DNA from: Thermoguttaceae bacterium
Lineage (GTDB): Bacteria; Planctomycetota; Planctomycetia; Pirellulales; Thermoguttaceae
Length of the DNA stretch: 64,000 nt
Assembly (NCBI GenBank): GCA_017447865.1
Contig: JAFSMO010000045.1
Location: forward strand, 20,346 to 84,345
Direction of reading: 5' to 3'
Under the pieces are notes generated by a model. The model was not told the origin of the DNA. It saw only the letters and a program-made list of their open reading frames with translations, and did no database searches. The translations under genes and the position numbers were made by a program. Positions 59,374 through 64,000 of this stretch are shown in pieces. The first letter of the stretch is position 1. The number at the start of each line of letters is the position of its first letter.

Positions 59374-61116
59374 ATGCAGCGGCCTCCCAAATGGTGGAAG
59401 AATAGCGTCGTTTACCAGATCTACCCTCGGAGCTTCTGCGACTCCAACGGGGATGGGATCGGCGATTTGCCCGGCGTGATCGGGAAACTCGACTACGTGA
59501 AGGAGCTCGGCTGCGACGCCATCTGGATCTGCCCGTTCTACGCGACGTCCAACTACGACAACGGGTACGACATCACCGACTACGAGCGCATTAATCCCGA
59601 GTTCGGCACGATGCAGGACGCCGAGCGTCTCATTGAGGAAGCGCACAAACGCGGCATCCGCCTGATCATCGACATGGTGCTGAACCACACGTCGTGCGAG
59701 CATCCGTGGTTTCTGGAAAGTCAAAAGGGCCCCACCCTGCCCGACGGCCGGCCGAATCCGTACCGCGATTTCTACATCTGGCGCGAGGGCGGCCCGAACG
59801 GCGAGGCTCCGAATAATTGGGAGGCGATCTTCGGCGGCAGCGCGTGGAGCAAGCCCGAAACCGCGCCGGAGGATTCTTCTTCGTTTTACCTCCACATTTT
59901 CTCGCCCCAGCAGCCGGATCTGAACTGGGAAAACCCCGCGCTGCGGCAGGAGCTTTACCGCATGATGCGCTGGTGGCTCGCCAAGGGGGTGGACGGCTTC
60001 CGGATGGACGCGGTCTGCTACATTTCCAAGGACCCCGCGTTTCCCGACTCCAAAGACGGCAACATCCGCCCGTACGCCTCGTTCGGCCCGCATTTTGAAA
60101 CGTTTGCACGGGAGATGAACCGCGAGGTCTTTTCCCGGTTTGAAAACGTCATGACGGTCGCCGAAATGTCGGAGTCCACGCCCGAGCGCGCCGAGATCTA
60201 CGCGAACGAGGACGGCTCCATCTTCAGCATGATCTTCCAGTTCCAGCACCTGGATCTGGACGGCGGCGACTCGTTCAAGTGGACGCACCGCAAGATCGAC
60301 CTGCTCGAGCTGAAACGCCTCATGGGTTTCTGGCAGACGGCACTTTACGGCCGGGCGTGGAACAGTCTGTACTGGTGCAATCACGACCAGGCGCGCATTT
60401 TCTCCCGTTTCGGCGAGGCGGAAGGCCCGTTCCGCGAAAAGTCGGCGAAGATGATCGCCCTCTGCTCGCATTTGATGCAGGGGACGCCGTACGTCTATCA
60501 GGGGGAAGAACTCGGAATGACGAACTACCCGTTCCGAAGCATTTCCGAGGTGCGCGACATTGAAAGCCTCAACGCGTGGAAGAAATTCTGCGGGCCCGGC
60601 CCGTCCGAGGTGAAGTACACCGAAGCCGAAATGCTGGACCTGATCAGCCTGCGCGGCCGTGATAATGCGCGGACTCCGATGCAGTGGGACGCCACGCCGA
60701 ACGCGGGTTTCAGCGCCGGCACGCCGTGGATCAACGTGAACCCGAACTACACGCAGATCAACGCCGCCGAGCAGCTCACGCGGGACGATTCGGTCTTTCG
60801 GTTTTACCAGAAATTGATCGCTCTGAGAAAAAAATACGAGATCATCACGGCGGGCCGCTACGCCGTCCTGGACGAGGAAAACCCGGACGTTTACGCCTAC
60901 GAGCGCTTTACTGAGGACGAAAATCTTCTGGTCGCGGCCAACTTCCGCAACCACCCCACCCGTGTGACGCTCCCGGCCGATTACATCGCAAAGAATCAAA
61001 GCCGCTCGGCCGGGATCCTCCTGACGAACGACCCGCAGCGCCGGACATTCCAACTTTCAGAAACTTTTACGCTCAATCCCTACGAAGCGTTTGTAGTCTT
61101 CTTTGGAGTGCGATGA
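59374..61116 (+). CDS. GH13 alpha-glucosidase / oligo-1,6-glucosidase-like enzyme
   Basis: A cytoplasmic GH13 enzyme, 580 residues from the ATG at 59374; an alternative start at 59341 overlaps the previous stop and would add 11 residues. It hydrolyses short alpha-glucosides. Typical segments: WWKNSVVYQIYPRSFCDSNGDGIGDLPGV, then LIIDMVLNHTS, GFRMDAV (nucleophile D212), TVAEMSES (acid/base E264) and NHDQARIFSRFG (D338). YQGEELGMTNYPF and DNARTPMQWD are also present, as in oligo-1,6-glucosidases and trehalose-6-phosphate hydrolases. No signal peptide. The last codons (GVR and the TGA) fall inside a family A repeat, so the native C-terminus was replaced or trimmed. Confidence 0.9.
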   Translation: MQRPPKWWKNSVVYQIYPRSFCDSNGDGIGDLPGVIGKLDYVKELGCDAIWICPFYATSNYDNGYDITDYERINPEFGTMQDAERLIEEAHKRGIRLIIDMVLNHTSCEHPWFLESQKGPTLPDGRPNPYRDFYIWREGGPNGEAPNNWEAIFGGSAWSKPETAPEDSSSFYLHIFSPQQPDLNWENPALRQELYRMMRWWLAKGVDGFRMDAVCYISKDPAFPDSKDGNIRPYASFGPHFETFAREMNREVFSRFENVMTVAEMSESTPERAEIYANEDGSIFSMIFQFQHLDLDGGDSFKWTHRKIDLLELKRLMGFWQTALYGRAWNSLYWCNHDQARIFSRFGEAEGPFREKSAKMIALCSHLMQGTPYVYQGEELGMTNYPFRSISEVRDIESLNAWKKFCGPGPSEVKYTEAEMLDLISLRGRDNARTPMQWDATPNAGFSAGTPWINVNPNYTQINAAEQLTRDDSVFRFYQKLIALRKKYEIITAGRYAVLDEENPDVYAYERFTEDENLLVAANFRNHPTRVTLPADYIAKNQSRSAGILLTNDPQRRTFQLSETFTLNPYEAFVVFFGVR

Positions 61117-61296
61117 TACAGTCGCGCAAGCGACATTCATCGCTTTCCCTTGCGGCAATACAGCCTCGAAGAGGCTTTTGCCGCAGAAACGCGCGGGACG
61201 TTCCCCACGAGAAAACCCGTTTTCGCCTCTAAAATTTTCTGGTCGCTAAGTGAAAGCGGCAAATGAAGCCTTCGGCTTCTGTATTGCCGCACTCCA
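61104..61296 (+). repeat. 193-bp structured repeat, family A copy 3
   Basis: Same orientation and structure as the 50.9-kb copy. The left hairpin is identical; the middle hairpin is GCCTC-GAA-GAGGC. The central block differs by scattered substitutions. It overlaps the last four codons of the GH13 gene and ends 9 bp before the stop of the convergent sialidase gene. Confidence 0.92.
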
Positions 61297-61305
61297 AAAA
61301 ACGCT

Positions 61306-62391
61306 TTACTTCAGTTTCACCTTCACGATTCTCGTGTTTTCCAGCCCGTAGATCTCCATTTCGCCCGCGCAGTAGGAGATGAGGAACTCCTTCTCATTCA
61401 GCGCGAGGATGGCCGGATAGCAGAAACGGCGCTCAGGCTCCTTCTCCGACTCGTCGAGCGTCGTTTGACGCAGAATATTCAGTTTCTCGTCCAGCAGCGC
61501 AAGCGTCAGCGGGTTTCTGATTTCCGGGTTGCAGTTCCAGACCGCCAGGAAGTTTTCTGTTCCCGGGATCGGGCGGATGAGCATCGGCGAGCACGGCGAA
61601 ATGAACTGGGTCGGCTTGGGTTTCGTCCACGTTTCACCGCCGTCGGTGGACTTGCAGCCGAACTGGGTCCCGGAGGTGGTCCGAATGTACATGAAAAGGG
61701 ACCCGTCCGCGAGCTGAACGACGCCCGGTTCCTGGAAGACCAGTTTTTTATTTTCTTTCTTCGCGAACTTGCCGGAGTGCCACGTTTCTCCGCCGTCTTT
61801 CGAGATGAAGCACTTCACCTGGCCTTTGTAATCGCGCCCCTTGGCGAGTTTTTTATGCAGGCACGCCGGAATGATCAGCGTGCCGTCCTCAAGTTCCACA
61901 AGCCGTGCGTTGTTCACGACGAAATATTCCTCCTCATCGATCGCGCAGACCGGGTCGGTCCAGGTTTTTCCCTCGTCGGAGGAGAAGCAGATCAGCGGGC
62001 GGCAGTCGTACGGCGTTAATTTGCGCAGGTACATGAACGCGATCCGTTCGTCACGCAACCGCAGGAGTGAGACCGACATCAGGTTCAGCCCCTCCTTCAT
62101 GTGGACCATAATTTCGGGCTTCGTCCACGTTTTTCCCTCGTCCGAGGAGTACATCACGGCCAGATTGGCGTGCGCGTCGTCGCTTGAAGAGTCGCCAAAG
62201 TACTGCGAGAAAACGTACATGATCCGGCCATCCTTGAGGCGGACAAAATCCCCCTCGCTGTTGCGCGGATTGTTCTCGCCGGGAGAAAGGTTCAAAATGA
62301 TTTCACGTTCGATTTTAAGTTCTTCCCCCTGCGTCGTCAGCGGGAAAACGAAAGCTCCAAGGAGCAGAATGAGGATCGAAAGGCGGGACAT
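61306..62391 (-). CDS. Secreted sialidase / BNR-repeat glycosidase
   Basis: A 361-residue exported sialidase-superfamily protein. The signal peptide is about residues 1-22 (LSILILLLGAFVFPLTTQ). Four Asp-boxes are visible: YSSDEGKTWTKP, FSSDEGKTWTDP, ISKDGGETWHSG and STDGGETWTKP, marking the six-bladed propeller. An early NPRNSEGDFVRLKDGRI resembles the arginine-bearing first strand. EPGVVQLADGSLFMYIRTT and RFCYPAILALNEKEFLISY follow family order. A role in trimming sialic acids or related sugars from glycans is inferred; a complete arginine triad was not verified. AAGGAG precedes the ATG. The partial BNR piece in the 17.5-kb gene is a distant relative. Confidence 0.82.
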   Translation of the reverse strand: MSRLSILILLLGAFVFPLTTQGEELKIEREIILNLSPGENNPRNSEGDFVRLKDGRIMYVFSQYFGDSSSDDAHANLAVMYSSDEGKTWTKPEIMVHMKEGLNLMSVSLLRLRDERIAFMYLRKLTPYDCRPLICFSSDEGKTWTDPVCAIDEEEYFVVNNARLVELEDGTLIIPACLHKKLAKGRDYKGQVKCFISKDGGETWHSGKFAKKENKKLVFQEPGVVQLADGSLFMYIRTTSGTQFGCKSTDGGETWTKPKPTQFISPCSPMLIRPIPGTENFLAVWNCNPEIRNPLTLALLDEKLNILRQTTLDESEKEPERRFCYPAILALNEKEFLISYCAGEMEIYGLENTRIVKVKLK

Positions 62392-62437
62392 TAAGGACTC
62401 CTTTAACTATTTTGATTTTATGGTTTCTTTGAACAAT

Positions 62438-63742
62438 TTATTTTACGATCACCAGGCGGGTTTTCTGGTCGGTGATTTTCAGCTTCGGAAGGGTCAAAAG
62501 ACCAAACTGGTCGGTTTTGGCCGTGCCGGACGCGGCGCCGAACTTCCACCGGACCGTCTGATTCGGCGCGAGTTTGAACGCCTGCAGCCGGCGCAGGGAA
62601 ACGTCGGCCGTGGTCTCTTTCGGGACCGTGAAAACGTGCGAGTTCAGCTCGTCGTTCGGGATGAGCCAGAGGTCCATCCCGAATTTTTGGGCCGAATCCG
62701 TCACATTTTCCCAGCGGAAGAACGCGTTCACCTGCCCCGGGTCTTTGGCCTGCTCGCGGTCTGGCCACGGGATCTTCGAGTCGCACGCGGCGTTCGTGAA
62801 GACCGGGTACGCGGCATTTTTGCGGATCTCCGTCCACGGGAACGAATCGATCAGATCGTTCACCTGGCAGATCTGCGCCGTATTATTCGCGTGACCGAAA
62901 TTCCCCCAGTAGGCCATCAGCGGGTACTTGCAGCGCTTCATCCCGTCAAACAGAATTTCATGCTGGGCCGACCAGCCGTCGTTCGGGGCCGAGTAATCGA
63001 TGCAGACCGGCGGCTCCGGGATCTGGTCGAACGGGACCTTTTCGTACGGGATCTCGTCGCCGTTTTCGTCACGGAACGCCATTCTGGACGCGGCGTGCAG
63101 GACTCCCGCCGGGACGTTCGCCTTGATCGCGGCAAAAACGTCGCCGTGACGCAGGCCGAGGCCGAGCGTACCGCTTCCGCCCATCGAGTTCCCGCACAAG
63201 TATACGCGGTTCGGGTCGATGCCGTACTTCCGGATGGTCCACGCGACGGTCGCCATGACGCGTTTCTCGCACGGGGAAAGCGCGAAGCCGGCCTTGGCGC
63301 GGTTTCCGTCGTTGACCGCTTCTTTGGCCTGAAGACCGCCCCACCACCAGTCCACCATATTGGCGCGGCAGTCCACGTACAGGGCGTAGAACCCGGCCGG
63401 GGCGTGGTAAATGTCGTGGTTTCCGGGCGATTTCGTGCATTCCAGGCACGAATGAACGTCATGGCCGGCCGAGTGAAGCACGACGTAGAGCGGCCGTCCC
63501 AGCGCATCGCCGTCTTTCGGATGCAGGACGGCAAACGAGTCTTTCTGGTTCGGGTCTTTCGCGCCCCAGGCCGGATCGGAGCCGTGCGTGTACCAGTCGA
63601 GCTGGCGCTCGGTGAACGTTTCGCTCTTTTCGAAGGTCGGGGTCCAGCCGGCGCTTTCCGCCGCGAAAATCACGGTGGGACGGAAATAAAGGGCCGTGGA
63701 GGTGAGGAGGAGGGAACGGTTGAAGTTTCTGCGGTTCATCAT
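62438..63742 (-). CDS. Secreted esterase / polysaccharide deacetylating hydrolase
   Basis: A 434-residue exported alpha/beta hydrolase. The N-terminus is Tat-like (MMNRRNFNRSLLLTST). The nucleophile elbow is YLCGNSMGGSG (S186), preceded by LYVVLHSAGHD (oxyanion region), as in feruloyl and acetyl esterases. The length suits an esterase plus a small C-terminal beta domain (FKLAPNQTVRWKFG, GLLTLPKLKITDQKTRLVIVK). Two adjacent ATGs (63742, 63739) could start it; no Shine-Dalgarno is seen, and a tandem repeat array begins 20 bp upstream. Together with the neighbouring sialidase and lyase it would strip side groups from complex glycans. Confidence 0.78.
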   Translation of the reverse strand: MMNRRNFNRSLLLTSTALYFRPTVIFAAESAGWTPTFEKSETFTERQLDWYTHGSDPAWGAKDPNQKDSFAVLHPKDGDALGRPLYVVLHSAGHDVHSCLECTKSPGNHDIYHAPAGFYALYVDCRANMVDWWWGGLQAKEAVNDGNRAKAGFALSPCEKRVMATVAWTIRKYGIDPNRVYLCGNSMGGSGTLGLGLRHGDVFAAIKANVPAGVLHAASRMAFRDENGDEIPYEKVPFDQIPEPPVCIDYSAPNDGWSAQHEILFDGMKRCKYPLMAYWGNFGHANNTAQICQVNDLIDSFPWTEIRKNAAYPVFTNAACDSKIPWPDREQAKDPGQVNAFFRWENVTDSAQKFGMDLWLIPNDELNSHVFTVPKETTADVSLRRLQAFKLAPNQTVRWKFGAASGTAKTDQFGLLTLPKLKITDQKTRLVIVK

Positions 63743-63761
63743 ATTGGGGAGGTTGGAAAAT

Positions 63762-64000
63762 GGGAGGCGGTAATTTCGTTGGGAGGCGGTAATGGAGTGC
63801 GAAGCACGGAATTACGCGCCGGGTTAAATCGGGAATTTCGTTGGGAGGCGGTAATGGAGTGCGAAGCACGGAATTACGCGCCGGGTTGGATCGGGAATTT
63901 CGTTGGGAGGCGGTAATGGAGTGCGAAGCACGGAATTACGCGCCGGGTGGAATCAGGAACTCGTTGGGAGGCGGTAATGGAGTGCGAAGCACGGAATTAC
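63762..64000. repeat. Family C tandem array (61-62-bp units), continues past the window
   Basis: A truncated unit (63762-63780) is followed by units starting at 63781, 63843, 63905 and 63966. Each has GGGAGGCGGTAATGGA-GTGC-GAA-GCAC-GGAATTACGCGCC plus a linker of about 20 bp. The stem-loop contains GCGAAGC, a sequence known to form a very stable DNA mini-hairpin. All units point the same way. Confidence 0.92.

Noticed and set aside
63762..64000. CRISPR array
   Set aside because: The units are tandem copies whose linkers are also nearly identical, so there are no unique spacers, and no cas genes are present.

Overview
The window looks like a chromosomal segment of an anaerobic, polysaccharide-degrading member of the Planctomycetota, possibly gut-associated. 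Seen in the sequence: two DUF1559 prepilin-type proteins (N-terminal FTLVELLVVIAIIG, C-terminal H-X9-DG), DUF1080 and DUF6807/PmoA-like secreted proteins, a hydrazine-synthase-alpha-like dihaem protein, two giant repeat proteins ending in PEP-CTERM tails, and many secreted carbohydrate-active enzymes. Class III ribonucleotide reductase (nrdD/nrdG) and a reversed rubrerythrin point to anaerobic life. The taxonomic call is an inference from gene families; no rRNA gene is present.

Layout. 1-2.6 kb: nrdD (5' truncated by the window edge) and nrdG. 2.7-3.5 kb: a small unknown gene and infA. 3.7-18.8 kb: secreted enzymes (clan GH-A glycosidase, redoxin/propeller lipoprotein-like protein, alpha/beta hydrolase, LamG/TIM-barrel protein, DUF6807 protein, GDPD phosphodiesterase, BNR/DUF1080 chimera) plus a nitroreductase and rubrerythrin. 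18.8-27.3 kb: a four-gene minus-strand operon of surface proteins (His-rich/propeller, secretin-tip mini-protein, vWA membrane protein, zinc-ribbon/Pro-repeat/alpha-alpha-toroid membrane protein), the best candidate here for an undescribed multi-protein system. 27.6-31.1 kb: HzsA-like dihaem protein. 31.5 kb: tRNA-Ser(GCT). 31.7-33.8 kb: four small unknown membrane proteins. 33.8-37.3 kb: a repeat-choked, rearranged region with an LRR-like gene broken by an in-frame TAG, a small TM protein, a secreted unknown and duplicated fragments of the epmB 3' end. 37.3-43.1 kb: epmB/efp divergent pair, leuD, ribF, two DUF1559 paralogues. 43.2-47.6 kb: 1486-aa Pmp/autotransporter-repeat PEP-CTERM protein. 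47.9-63.7 kb: pyruvate kinase, then a glycan-degradation region (Gfo/Idh/MocA oxidoreductase, GH5-like enzyme, PL11-like rhamnogalacturonan lyase, PEP-CTERM protein, GH13 alpha-glucosidase, sialidase, esterase).

The most striking non-coding signal is the density and variety of intergenic palindromes. At least six families occupy gene junctions. Three copies of a 193-bp element (15.1, 50.9, 61.1 kb) carry terminal hairpins whose stems covary while an asymmetric TACAG/CAT internal loop stays fixed. A second family (11.2 and 63.8 kb) keeps its flanks constant but swaps a 4-bp stem capped by GAA, GGA or GTAA loops. A third (5.9 and 10.4 kb) has the same core between completely different inverted arms. 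Several elements sit on, or supply, the stop codons of the flanking genes. Most hairpins are capped by GAA (TTC on the other strand), the loop of unusually stable DNA mini-hairpins. This suggests DNA-level recognition by something encoded elsewhere, which is inference.

Gene regulation is legible: about a dozen promoters fit TTGACn, 16-17 nt, TAwAwT, and most starts have a purine-rich Shine-Dalgarno, except at several genes that directly follow a repeat.
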